Source: Gonapodya prolifera JEL478
Taxonomy: Eukaryota > Monoblepharomycota > Monoblepharidomycetes > Monoblepharidales > Gonapodyaceae
Length of the DNA: 34,516 bases
Reading direction: 5' to 3'
Assembly: GCA_001574975.1 (NCBI GenBank)
Contig: KQ965888.1
Coordinates: 25,823-60,338 of the forward strand
Numbering within the stretch: the stretch's first letter is position 1; each line of letters starts with the position of its first letter. The notes under the pieces were generated by a model. It worked only from the letters and a program-made list of their open reading frames with translations, did no database searches and had not been told where the DNA came from. The position numbers were made by a program, and so were the translations under genes. Shown one piece after another: positions 1 to 11,113 of this stretch.

Positions 1-1667
1 TGCAGATACGACCTGACGGGGTGGATGGTGTGGTACGTAAAATTTTGATTTTGCATATGCAGAGTACTACACTATCCATTAGGGTGCGTCTCCTGCCCAT
101 CGAACTGTGCGTCAACACTGCTACAATAACATCTTGAAAGACGGTGGCATTATTTTGGAGGTATGTGACAGACTTGGAGCGTGTGCAAACTCACTCTATG
201 ATAACTTGCCCATCCCCTAGGCTGTTGAGCTTTCAACTTTCGGCGCTATCCAGTCAGACTACTACCTTGCTGGTTGTAGAACCATCCACCGCATTGAGGT
301 TGGCGAGACACCCACCTCCACCAAGACAAAAACCGACACCGACTTTGCAAGTACTGCCACCATCCTCAAGACAGGTGACACGGTTATGTTCCTTGTGGTG
401 GTGAAAGGAACTGTTCCTGGCCAGTTCTCCTGGTCTAGTGCCATGGCTTTTCGGTCCCAGCTCACTTCATCCATGTTTCCGGCCACCTCTAAGTTACATA
501 AGTTGGAGATTTTGGTAAGTCTGGTACAACATTCTACAGAACTTTTTCAGCTTTCCCACACTCACACCATTTACAGAAAACCTCTTCTCCAGGCAAGAAG
601 ACATTGTCAGTGGCTTTCCGTAGCCAAATTGCTGCTGCAGTTTGGATGGAGCTACTACTCCAGATGACCGACTCTGGAGATGCCATATTTGCACCAATTG
701 TTGGATGCAGATCGCTTGCCATAGCTTGTGCTGCACTTGGCCGCCATTTCTATGGCATGACGGTATCGAGTGAAATCCTCAGTGGGGTTGACAGCCTTGT
801 GGCCAAGCTAGAGGAGGAGTTTGGCAAAGATGCATTCAATGCATTTTACATGTAAGTGTTTTTTGTTTGTCAATGCGTTGCCACACTAATCTGGTACTTT
901 ACCAACTCCCACACCCACCCCACCAACAGGTTGCTACGCTCCAACAAGAAAAGGCTGCAATACATCACTCAGACGTTCTGNACCTTTGTGCCGGATCGGG
1001 CAGCTTCTGAGAAGAGAGGTAATAATGGGGACAAGCAGGATGAGGAGGAGGATGCTGGTGGTGATGAGAAGGGCATCCCCAAGGTGCCACAGATTCCCAA
1101 AGACGGTGAGAGAAACAATTTTATGTTTGTGTTAAGTCTCACTGAAAACTCCTTTCAGTGGGTCGCTACTTGATTCTTGAGGCCAAAGAGGGTCGGGAGG
1201 ACAATGAGGAGGACGATTTGGAGGATGATGAGGATGATGAGGATGATGAAGGTGAGGCCGAGGGAAGTGGACCTGATCTTGAAGAAGGTAGGGGCTCGTG
1301 TTTCTTATTTCCTTTTGGATGAGCATGGAATCTCACTTCAGTCATCTTGATAGTTACACGCACACCGCCCCAAAGGTCCAAACAAGCTGCAGTTCCAGCA
1401 TCTACCTTTGCTGGAATTAATGTTGGTGAGTTTTTTTGACTTATATGCATGGACTGAACCTGTTGCTATACTAAATGGTAATCTGCATTAGATATTCCCA
1501 CCCCCTCTAAGCCTAAGGGCCGTGGTGGTTCTGCAGCAGCATTCTCACCAGGAGTTGTGACTAGGGCAGCAGCAGCTGTGAAGGATACTCGGACTACACG
1601 GAAGCGGGGAAGGGACACAACTGATGACGAGGGTATGGGAGCTCGGACTCAACGTGGTAGGAAGTAG
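1..1667 (+). CDS. N4/N6 DNA-methyltransferase-like protein, 3' part, degenerate
   Basis: The gene is cut by the left edge. Exons read best as <1-32, 83-160, 221-514, 577-851, 930-1105, 1159-1287, 1354-1425 and 1492-1667, all with GT-AG introns and continuous phase from 83 on; joining the first exon is uncertain. The encoded order matches the second half of N4/N6-type DNA methyltransferases: an LKDGGIIL strand, a VVVKG strand, then a SAM-site region (FAPIVGCRSLAIAC, followed by ALGRHFYG and SSE) that aligns with the usual DPFxGSGTTAIA..LGRxFxGxE. The expected motif-I Asp and GSG are not conserved, so SAM binding is doubtful. The catalytic DPPY-like motif would lie left of the window. The C-terminus is a long acidic D/E tract followed by a basic tail with KPKGRGG, TRKRGRD and a final GRK. 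An AATAAA lies at 1693. It could be a transposon-borne or domesticated methylase. Base 981 is an N. Confidence 0.6.
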
Positions 1668-3900
1668 AAGTACCTACTTTTATCTTCCTTACAATAAATG
1701 TGTGTGAGAACAACTTGGTGTTTTACTTTTCTGAATCACAAATATGACTTTGGTGATGTGGGGGTGCTTCCTGTTTTTGGTGGGGGTATGTCCCCAGGGT
1801 GGGGGTGTGTCAGCATTGGGACAGCGGGACCTTCCAGGGGGAATGTGAACGCCACGGGAAACTATGAAGGACAATGACGTTCAGGCACCAGCACAGTTTA
1901 CTGGGACAATGTTGAGGTGCATGGTTGAAGCTTTTGTGGTTGACACAGGAATAGTTACTTTGGGTACAAATTAAACAATGTAAATACAATAGTCGCCAGC
2001 ATCCTCGGCAATGTGCAAATGAACCAACTATCACCTTCTGGAGGTGACGTCACCCAGGCACCGAAGTCGCTTCCTTGTAACAACTACCTTTAGTGGATCC
2101 AGACAGCACCCTGTCCCCACTAGTGCACCTCAAGCGGGAAAAGAGAGACCCTGAGGTGGGTTTCTGGGAGCTGCAACCCATCAATGGCTGTCACACCTGG
2201 TTGGGCCATTCGTGGTGTCAGTGTCTTCCACCGTGCATTGCGACACTAAATCCCACCTCAAAGTAGTTTTGATGGGCCTGTTTTGGTCCGAACGTGCGGT
2301 AAACATACTTTGCATTGGATACGCCAGGAGGGGCAATTAAGTTACGCCAAATATTCCCAACCCGATGTGACAAAAAACGGAGAAAGGAGAAAGTAAAGTT
2401 TGCCAAAAATCGATAATATGTGATAAGTCAAAGTTCGAGCGTATTTGGGCGTCGTTCTACGCTGACAGATATGCATGAAGGCCATGAGCAGGTATGAAGG
2501 AGAAAATGCACGGAGTTGACAATAAACTCACCTTGCCAGCTGCTAACACACTCAAGAGCACAAGTTCGCCACCTTTTGCCTTCACCATTGTCCGGTATGT
2601 CCCATCTGTCCCAGTCAAAGACCAGTGGCATCCGCATCGGTGGTCCTGCCATATATATCTTAACCGCGATTTTGTAGAGTGACGTCTTTCTCGAGCCGTC
2701 TCCAGAGCATGGAAGCCAGCAGCGAATGATCACGGAGTCCCTAGTCGATATGATCGCATGTTTTTCACTGCATTGGTGGGAACGAAAGTTGTGTTTGTTC
2801 AGTCAGTCGAAATGGTGGGGACTAAAAACCAACGTGTCACTCTGGCGTTCTCACATAAGAAAGAGAAACATTCGGTTTCAGAGAAAATTCAATTGAGAGA
2901 CATTCTGTATCAAGCGTACTGTGTACTCTAAATAAATTACTTGCAAAGAAACATACTAATGGTGCAGGGTGAGTCGGTGAGCGTCCACCTGTTCGAACAT
3001 GACGAGCCTGTCAGGCACTTGGTCTCGCAGACTCACCAGTACTGCCGACAGAACGGAACAAGAGAAAGAGGAGGTGACAAACAAGGATTTCAAGGAGCAG
3101 ATGTGAACATGAAACACACACCTTGAGCGTTCGCCAATCGCGCTCTAGCACCTCCCAGACACTTAAGTGTACCCCTCGCACAACATCACCGATGTGCAAT
3201 GGATGATCCTCCCATCTCGCACGGTTACATCCACCTCCAGCAAATCTCAGAAACTAGAGGGCACCACGCACGAGTTAGGTGCCTTTGGTGAACTGGAAGG
3301 CATGATCCGTGTCAGCAGTCGTAGTGAAGGGCTGGAAGCGCCAGGAAGAACGTGTTGGCGTGTTGATGGTTGACACCAAGCGAGGACGGACGCAACAGGC
3401 ATCGATGCTGTGTGTCTTGGACGTTCCCAAAAGTCGCCAGATAAATGCGTGAGCGCGGTAGGGGAGGCGAGTGAGAGGAAGGCAATCCGTCGAGAGGACG
3501 AAACGGTTGGGAGAGCGGAGTGCATGCTCGCCTGCGACCACAGCGACCGCAGCCATTTGTGTTGAATTATTCTGCCGCACATCCGTAGAACACTTAGGAT
3601 TGAGATAAACACGACATAGCCACTTAGTTCTTAGGCGTAGATTTTATCTTTTTCTTTTGTCTTCAACTTCTACAATCATACTGGCTAGTGCGCTGCCGGC
3701 TACGATTTCAACAATTTGGACCCTGAATGATTTGGGCCACAGTCATGCCGTGAATATTCCAATCCACACACAGTCGGACTGCATCCCATTTTCGGTCAGT
3801 GACGATGCAGATCGAGACCGCGATGCCGAGGAGGCCAACGAGGTGGCGGAGGGAACCCAACAGGAGACGAAACGGGAACAACTCCGATGGTGGAACCGGA
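1668..3900. other. No recognised gene
   Basis: This stretch carries only short ORFs without family resemblance. A minus-strand ORF at 3275-3580 is rich in Arg/Ser/Thr and looks like a mitochondrial-targeting leader. In the same frame downstream, at about 3125-3230, lies a segment ending in a good GTGTGT donor, but two stops separate the pieces and I could not find a convincing splice. Nothing else is supported. Confidence 0.4.
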
Positions 3901-4019
3901 CGCACATTCAGATAGACCACTCGGTTATTTCTACGTGTCATTTTTCACAAGGCACCTGTGCGGAGAGAAGAAACTCCCCATCGCCTCCTCTGGCTCGCAG
4001 ATGCCTTTCTTATACCATC

Positions 4020-4320
4020 CGAGTGTTGGTTGTCACCAAAACCATCACCATGAACAACGTAATGAACCTCTGGGACAGAAAACTGTGCTCCACCAATGCC
4101 GCCTTGGTGGGTCTGCGTGCATGCTCCCAGTGAGACGTGAAGAACGTAGTCACCTTCCACCCGTCTTTACGTCGCAGTCAATGAATATCTTCAGAGTGCG
4201 TCACTCACCGTGGCTTTTGATGAGGTCAAAATAGTTCTTCGTACACTCTTTGCCGTCCTGGACCAAAGTACCATACTGAACCGCCTCTTCTTCTGCCACT
4301 GCCGAGCTGAAATGTTCAAC
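4020..4320 (-). CDS. Candidate two-exon fragment, unknown protein
   Basis: On the minus strand one frame reads through VEHFSSAVAEEEAVQYG and ends KNYFDLIKSH just before a good GTGAGT donor near 4209. An acceptor (GTAAAG) 44 nt on restores phase and continues DGWKVTTFFTSHWEHARRP, then a hydrophobic stretch (ITLFMVMVLV) and a stop. Codon flow and splice signals suggest coding sequence, but I recognise no family, the intron is very short, the start is not found, and a different frame after the stop also looks coding. Boundaries are approximate. It may be a decayed gene. Confidence 0.3.
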
Positions 4321-4740
4321 TTGTATCCGAGAGACCAGACCTGCCCGTCCACGACACAGTTCACAACAACGTGAAACTCCGCCTCAGCGCAAAATCTTGA
4401 AGAAGAGAGCTCGCGAGGCAGCTGGCGGTCCACACGTTTATCAACGCGATTTCGCGGGCAGTAAGCTTGACATGTCATTTTCCGCAACATACATCCTCTC
4501 GTGATATGTACCAAAAACAATTAATTGCAAGATCAAAATGTCTACTACACATGTACCCACAAGACCGCTCCCCGATGCCGGCGGGCGGACGGTGAAGACG
4601 CAAAGATCGTTGTGCGACATGAAAGACATAAATGAAAGAGTAATAACGTGCAATATATTTCAGATTTCAAGATGGTGAAAAAAAATGTCAAAACGTGCGT
4701 GCAGAATTACGCCCACTCCCTACACTTCCCGCCCGCCCAT

Positions 4741-6533
4741 CTACTTTGTCCTCTTTCCCCGAGCTGCGAGCTTCGGAGGGCGCCTCTCCATCGGATCGTC
4801 GAGCGCATCGGGCGCCTGGTCGAGGACGGGCTCCGCAGATGGTACCGGGTCCGAAGGCATCTCCGACGCAGGGCGAGTGGCATCTGCGGCGGTGGGAGTT
4901 GGCAGGTCACCACCTGGTGTTGGAGTGTTGTTCTTCCGCTTTTTGGCCCCACCGCCCATGAGTCTGGGTGGACGTCGCGCCATTGGATCCTCAAGAAGCG
5001 TCCCCGAATCTCCACCTCCGTTGGAACTGGCGGGGACAGAAAGTTCCGGCGGTCCATCGACGTCCATTCGATCAGCGGCAGCAGTCGCCTCATCAGCCTG
5101 AGCGCCCTCTTGAGTTTGAGCACCTTGAGCACCCGCCTTCTGTTTCTTTGAGCCGGCGCCAAGTTTGGGCGGCCTCCGCGCCATGGGGTCGGCAATCTCC
5201 ATCCCAGAATCTACAACCCCCGCTTGTGCCGTAGATGCGGGAGGGAGAGAAGGCGGTTCCGCCGGGCCTTCGTGGGACGTGTCACCCGCTCCAGGGGAAT
5301 TGCCGGGCACGTTCCGGGCTGAGGTGGGAGGAGTGCTTACTGCAGCTGTCGCATTCGATCGTTTGATCATTGGTCGTGGAGGCTTCAGGCGCGGAAGAGC
5401 CGTCGCAGACCGCCGTGTGCTGGGCGTAACAACCGGGGAGAGCGTCGCTTCCGGTACGACGGGAAGAGATTCATCAGACCCGGTCAGGTCATTTACAGCG
5501 TGATCGCCCGCATCTTCTTGGCCAGCCGGCTGCCCTTCCTCCACACCCTCCTCCTTTTTAATCACAACCGCATCCTCAGCATCCGCTTCCTCACGCCTCC
5601 TACGTAGGTACTCGTCCAGAGACGGTGTCGCGATCGCACCGGCCTCTATAGCCGCGACAGACGTGCCATGGCGGGCGGCGTAGATGGATGGATCTGTTGG
5701 GGGATGCTTAGTCTCCGGTCAAGAACAACCGATTTAGAGAAAAACACCAACCAAGCTTGTTCCGCCGTTTGAGTGCTTGCGCGACTCGAGCCGGGTCAGC
5801 TCGCTCCTCTCGGGTATATTTGTTCTTGAGCTGCCTCTGGTTGCGGCCTGGGAAGAGTGGAACCGCGAGGGTGAAGGCAGTTCCACACATGGAGAGCGCC
5901 TGGTGCCCGCGAAAACAGAAAGGTCATAAAAGAGCCCAGGCCAACAATTCAGATGAATAAAATCACCTCGTAGAATTTCTCCGTTTCCTCCTCCGTCCAC
6001 TTTTCAGACTTGGTCCTCCGTTTCGCGTACGTCGCGTTGGTGATTCTCCGAATCTCTGCGGACACAGCATCGTTATTCCCATCAGTGGCACCGTTTTCGT
6101 TGGTCCGTGATTTCCCGTCCTCGTCTGGTCGAGCCCCGAAGGCATTCCCCGATCCTGGCCCTGACAACTCCCACACGCCACGCTCTTTATCGAATTCGTA
6201 CTGAGGGGGAGGCGCGGGATTCGAGGGAGGATTCGATGGTGGTGAGACGTTGTCACTGGCAGCACCTTCCTGGCCGTTCTCCCCTTCCAAAGAGCCTTTC
6301 ACTGCGCCAGCTCCGTCCCCTTCCGACTTTTCCGCCTCATCTCCATCCTTGATCTTCTTCCAAGGTCGCTCGGGAAGATTGATGAGCTCCTCCGGCACCA
6401 GTAGTCCCTTCTCGATGAGTTGAAGCGTCCACTGGTCACAATCGACGGGGAAATACAAGAGCGAAATGGCGAAATACCCTTATCAAATCAACAATACGCT
6501 GCGATCGCCATCATCTTGCTCAATACAATACAT
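4741..6533 (-). CDS. BDP1: Transcription factor TFIIIB component B'' (Bdp1), SANT domain
   Basis: Bdp1 joins TBP and Brf1 in TFIIIB to place RNA polymerase III on tRNA and 5S genes in the nucleus. Four exons give 533 residues: 6498-6533, 5967-6431, 5752-5899 and 4741-5693. The diagnostic SANT domain (about residues 148-205) spans an intron: KRRTKSEKWTEEETEKFYE on one side, then LFPGRNQRQLKNKY on the other, followed by the typical REERADPARV helix. The N-terminal region is acidic and short for the family. The C-terminal 270 residues are low-complexity and carry three copies of DPM(A/E)RRPP(K/R)L, at about 385, 452 and 516, each followed by a basic patch, the last at the C-terminus. The third intron starts with an unusual GTTGGT donor. 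The proposed ATG lies only 17 nt below the stop of the upstream P450, so the true 5' end may differ. The family assignment is firm; the first exon is tentative. Confidence 0.88.
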
Positions 6534-6550
6534 TATATCGATCTCGACGG

Positions 6551-8327
6551 CTACTCCAACCACCCTCTATCGCCTTTAGCTTGAGACAGCAATGAGCGCC
6601 TCCTCAGTCTCACAGGTAAGCAGTCCTTGGATCCAAATCCGACAGTGATAAAGTCAGATCCGTGGACCTCCAATGTGGTGTCAAACCCTGGCGCGAGATC
6701 GTACCGCCGTACAAGGTATGCCAACACGGATAGGAGTTCTGTCCAGAAAATGTTGTTTGCATTCTTCGCCGTGTTCATGTAACAGAAGGAACCCCACCAT
6801 CCCTCGCAAAGTTGCGGCCGATGCAGTCTCTATCATGTGGGGAATCAAACGTTCGTTACGACAGGGTCAACGGGTTTACTGGTTTACTGTGCTGTGACTC
6901 GCATCAAAGTAACACTCCATCGATCTCACCTTGAACCAAGTGAAAAGGGCATGAACGCTTCTTTGCACACCGCTGTCGGGCCACTGGCAGATCCCTCAAG
7001 AACACCCTTTGCGGTGTTGTCGTCCTTGGCGATGCCCCATACCTCTTCGTCGGTAACTGTTTCGACAAGCCAGCGCTCCGGCCAGAAATCTTCCGGGCGG
7101 ATCCAGACTGATGTCAACGAAACAACAAATACGAGGTTCGCCGAGTGCAACATCAGCCACGTGTGGACATACGTTTTGAGCTCCTTTGAAGACTGTAGAT
7201 TGACACCTCGACAGTGGTACCAGCTAGAACCTCATAGCTCCTCGGTACACTTTGAAGACTGTAGATTGACACCTCGACAGTGGTACCAGCTAGAACCTCA
7301 TAGCTCCTCGGTGTACCGTCGGTATCATGCCCGACCACCGAGGTGTCTTCATCAACTCCACGGCTGACTTTTGTAACAGCTGGCGGGACCAGTAGTGTTT
7401 CCTTGATGACCGCGTTGAGCTAGGCAGCTTCTTCAGTTCAGCGAGGGCCAAAGGCTCCGTCAGCCCGTCGGGAAAAGCGTCGTTAAGCTCCTGCCGCAGC
7501 CGGTCAAGCTTTTCCGGGTGCTTGAACAGCAGATACGTAGCCCAGACAAGAGATTTGGCCGTAGTCTCGGTGCCTGCGAACATGAGAACAGCCAAGTTGA
7601 CCCGCATCTTGTCGTAAGGGAGCTTCTGATCAATTAAGAACTGTAGAATGCCGTTGATCCATGTTCCAGATCCATTCAGGCTCTCGCGCGCGACCACAAA
7701 CGACTTGAACAGTCTTTGAATCGTCCATTCTGAGTTTTGGTGGGACTGGGTGCGGTGGATTGGGAATGACAGAATGGCCGTCCCGTGTAGGCCCCAAAAG
7801 AGTGATGTTTTGATGGAGTCGATGTACACATGTGATCCGTTTGTGACGGAGTGAAGAGATTGCCAAATGCGGTTTGGGAGATGAAATCCGCAGTGACAGT
7901 CTGACAGTTATGAAAACGGGGAAAGAAAGTTGGTAACTGGGTGTTGAACACTGAAACTGCCATGAACGTCTGTTGTACACCTTCACCATGTCCAACGTCA
8001 CATAACCGTCAGCTTCTTTCGGCGCCTTCAAAATCTCTCCTCAAGCTCCACAAGCACCGCCTTCATCATAGGTTCCAAGCTGGCAAGATACTTGATTGCG
8101 AATGCTGGTGAAACCAGTGAGCGAATGCCTTTGTGTACCGCAGGGTTCCGTTCGGCAACAAGGCTCGTGGGCTCGCCTTGTGTTGCGCAAAGTCATTCAG
8201 TTGGTTTGTTCGCTCGTTCCTCCCGCATGTGAGAGGGGAAGGTCGACAATATTTGACGCACATCACGGAGACGATCTCAAAGGCGGTCGTAGAAGCTTGA
8301 CTTTGGAATGTCGTCTATACCAAGAAG
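6551..8327 (-). pseudogene. Cytochrome P450 (fungal microsomal type), frame-disrupted
   Basis: P450s are haem mono-oxygenases, normally ER-anchored. Reading down the minus strand: a PKSSFYD segment, LVAERNPAVHKGIRSLVSPAF (B'-C region), TADFISQTAFGN, the I-helix oxygen motif AGTETT (about 7590), the K-helix region NAVIKETL, the meander FWPERW, and the Cys-ligand loop FSLGSRDCIG across an intron, then LAYLVRRYDL near the end. At least three single-base frame breaks interrupt the body (near 8043, 7840 and 7425), and an in-frame stop lies near 8297. The K-helix reads ETLL, so the ExxR Arg is missing. A 66-bp in-frame duplication (7184-7312) repeats the strand after the K-helix. The haem loop and several introns are still well formed, so decay is recent or some breaks are assembly errors. 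No N-terminal membrane anchor was found. It ends 17 nt before the proposed BDP1 start. Confidence 0.82.
7184..7312. repeat. 66-bp in-frame tandem duplication inside the P450
   Basis: Two copies of a 63-bp identical core (7184-7246 and 7250-7312) stand at a 66-bp period. On the minus strand each encodes RSYEVLAGTTVEVSIYSLQ, the strand segment following the K-helix. The duplication keeps frame (22 codons). The identity of the copies suggests a recent event. Confidence 0.95.
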
Positions 8328-9650
8328 CTACCATGAAAAACGAGTTTCGATCGGGGTGAAGGTGCATTTCTTATCTCAATTTTCCCTTTCAAGGACATGA
8401 ACTTTGTACGCCAGAGGCACATCAGCGACAGATATCGTTCCTTTGTCCAATCTTCCTCAGAGATGAATTCAATGAGTAACAGTTGCCTTGAACCCTAAAC
8501 AGCGGTAAACGCACCGGACTACTGTCCCATATTGTTCATGAAGGTCGTACACAAAACGATGCCCCGTCCTGGAGATCGGTCCATAATTCATAAGAGACAC
8601 TTTGAATTGCCACAGCTCTCCATTATGTCAAGGATGTTTTTTTTCCGCGTTATAGGATGAGTTTAGAAGAAATGGAGAAATGTTATTGCGAAAATATGAG
8701 TTTTGGAAATAGCACATGAAAGAATGCCGAGATCAACGTTCCAAATGAATCTGGTGAGCACTTTCCCCCATTACTGACACCCGATCACTACAGATCGATA
8801 CTTCAACGCTTTGGACCCCAAATCGTTGCATATGTGAGCGTGGATGAAGCTTGCACACCTGAACGATGAGATCCACGGCGAGTGTCTTTCGCAGCAACTG
8901 TTTCGAGAAGAGACTGCGTTGGACGCTCGAGAAGAAGAAAATGGTGCCGAAAATGGACACTGCATGACCCTGAGTGACCACGGCAGTCTCCGCATTCCCC
9001 CGATTGCGCGCCGCACCCAATCGCGCGCAACTGCGATGGAAAACAATATGTACCGTCAACTGACCCGCCGTCCGAGGATCCGTTTGGGACGTTCTCGGTC
9101 AGACGTTGGTCCAAGTGCCCGAATCGGCAACACTTTCCACTCTCTCACTTCCCTCTTGACGCGTCTCAACAACTCGATTGGGAGGGTATTGCCACTGGGC
9201 CGACCCGCATTCATGTGCTCGCTGCTGCCAGATGGCTGTCATCTCCCGTTTCCATCCCCTCACTGGGGGGATTCGAAGTATTGAACATCGAGGGCAAACA
9301 AGTTGCAGCGTAAAAGGCCAAGTCAGACAGGGCCCAAATCTCTGCCTCCGTTTCCAATTCCAATCGTGCTGGAGGCTACGGTTCTCCACACTGAATGAAC
9401 GGACGAGAAAACGATGTGATGCAGGCCTGCTCATTTTTGGGGGGGCTGGCAAGGTTTCGCGCCGAAGGCAAATATATAGCGCTGTGCTCTCGAACAACAA
9501 GAGATGTGAAACCGTACAAAAAAAATTCCAGAGTAAGTTAAATGTGGGGAGCACTTCGAATTTGATGCTCATCTATATACTTATCAGCGTAGCGATCCCC
9601 TCCAATATCGCGCAAGATACTCACGCGCGACCAGTACTGCTGCAAGCTAT
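8328..9650. other. No recognised gene
   Basis: ORFs of 90-157 codons occur on both strands (for example 9099-9572 minus and 8844-9284 plus) but overlap each other and show no motif, domain or splice structure I can support. The missing 5' exons of the P450 could lie in 8330-9060 minus; I could not place them. Confidence 0.4.
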
Positions 9651-9655
9651 CCTGC

Positions 9656-10260
9656 GTGACACGGAGTGTGACCAACTTGTCCCGTCATCCATTTCTCCAT
9701 TCGGATTCGAACGCTCAAGAGCCATCAGCGCATCAACTTGAAAGGACAGTACAAGACCGCGCCAACAAATTACGGGGTCTGGGCCTGGGCGGCGAATCGT
9801 TCTCCGCGACTGCCTTTGCACCTCGCCAACGGCACGACGCGATTAGCCAGCCGGACAGGGTCGCGACCCCCAGGCGTACGAAAGTCTTGAGCATCGACTA
9901 AAGTACGCTTCAATCTCAAACGGCAAGCCAAGCCCACATGCAACTTGGGAACAAATTCTCTCCAAAATTGACTCATTAGCTGGCTTGACCGCACGAATGG
10001 GCTCTGCGCCGATGTCTGCAGATGATGGACTACGACGAACAGTACCACGACGTGGACTCTGTCTTCGCTCTCGTTCTGTGGGTGTATATGCAAGATTGCT
10101 GCTCGTGGGGCTTGGCTACGTCACCACGATCTTAATCAAGCAGTGTTCTGGTTTCCGCTACCGGTCGAAACGCAGCGGGAGCTCTTTGCAAAAACTTTAG
10201 ACGGAGAACGAGCACCTGGTTACCCTCCCTTCCTCCGATCATTCACCATCTCACATGTTT
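9656..10260 (+). pseudogene. Frame-broken coding remnant, unknown family
   Basis: Three successive stretches on the plus strand look coding but lie in different frames: HQLERTVQDRANKLRGLGLG (about 9740), then DPQAYESLEHRLKYASISNG into WEQILSKIDSLAGLTARMG (about 9870-9995), then MMDYDEQYHDVDSVFALVLW (about 10024) and finally DLNQAVFWFPLPVETQRELF with DGERAPGYPPFLRSF (about 10130-10245). No good splice sites connect them, so single-base indels are the simpler reading. I do not recognise the protein. The boundaries are the visible limits only. Confidence 0.35.
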
Positions 10261-10402
10261 TTACAAACTTTTTAACAAAGTAAGATTCTTTCTCACGGAC
10301 CGCCGAGAGACTGAATCTTCCTCCGTTGAAGAGTTTGGGAAGACGACTTTTGTTGAGGATTTGCTTCTCGACCGTTTATGGATGGCGACGCATCTCATGA
10401 CC

Positions 10403-10582
10403 GATACATTTCAGTTCCGATGAATCACCAGTTCGACATTCGCAAGTCGCTATGCATCGCAAGTTCCAATACATAAGTTCCGATACATCTCAGTTGCGTC
10501 AACCTCGGATTCAACTCGAGTCCGATTCATATCTACCTGGGATACACCTAAACTCCTGTGAATCACAACCTGCGATACACCT
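10403..10582 (+). repeat. Degenerate dispersed GATACAYYT repeat
   Basis: The motif GATACA(T/C)(C/T)T occurs at 10403, 10482, 10541 and 10574, interleaved with related GATGAATC, GTGAATC and GATGCATC words and repeated AGTTCC. Spacing is irregular (79, 59 and 33 bp). It looks like an old tandem array. No function is evident. Confidence 0.5.
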
Positions 10583-10599
10583 CGCGTCAGATGCATCCG

Positions 10600-11113
10600 A
10601 CGTTCCAACACAAGATGCTCATCTCAGGTTCTCGTACACAAGGAAAGAGGGTTCAAGATTGTCGGTCCGGAGCATGTACAGGGAGGTGCAGTGGGGGAGG
10701 TGCCATTGCCAGTGGGATCCGAAAAAGCAAAAGCAACATCGGGGAACCAAGATCCAGATGGAGCGGGGGGAGATGCCACCACCACGGTCGACAATCCACT
10801 CCGTCCCGATGATGACTTCTTTTTTCGCTGCGACAGTGTACGTGAAAAGGACGGAAATGGTCACCGCGTCATATTCAGTTCCTGCCATCCGTCATTTCGT
10901 TCGCACTTGCCCGAGCGAACTCACTCCCTCTACGAATCTCTGAACATGATTTCAACTTGTATCCCATCACCAGCAAATTTTTAAGCAACAAATTTCAACA
11001 AATTTCTCGAAATGAGTATCATGACATGTATTTCAGCAAAATCTTTCAAAACATTATGAGCTGTGCTCCCGTCGATTTCCCTCCTCTTCGCCACGTTTAC
11101 TCCTGGCGCGTGC
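10600..11113. other. No recognised gene
   Basis: Overlapping ORFs of 84-97 codons occur on both strands without family resemblance. The right end is the 3' flank of the deubiquitinase gene. Confidence 0.4.

Noticed and set aside
4648-5503. Long plus-strand ORFs
   Set aside because: They are antisense shadows of the Bdp1 C-terminal exon, which has a conserved SANT domain and consistent splicing.
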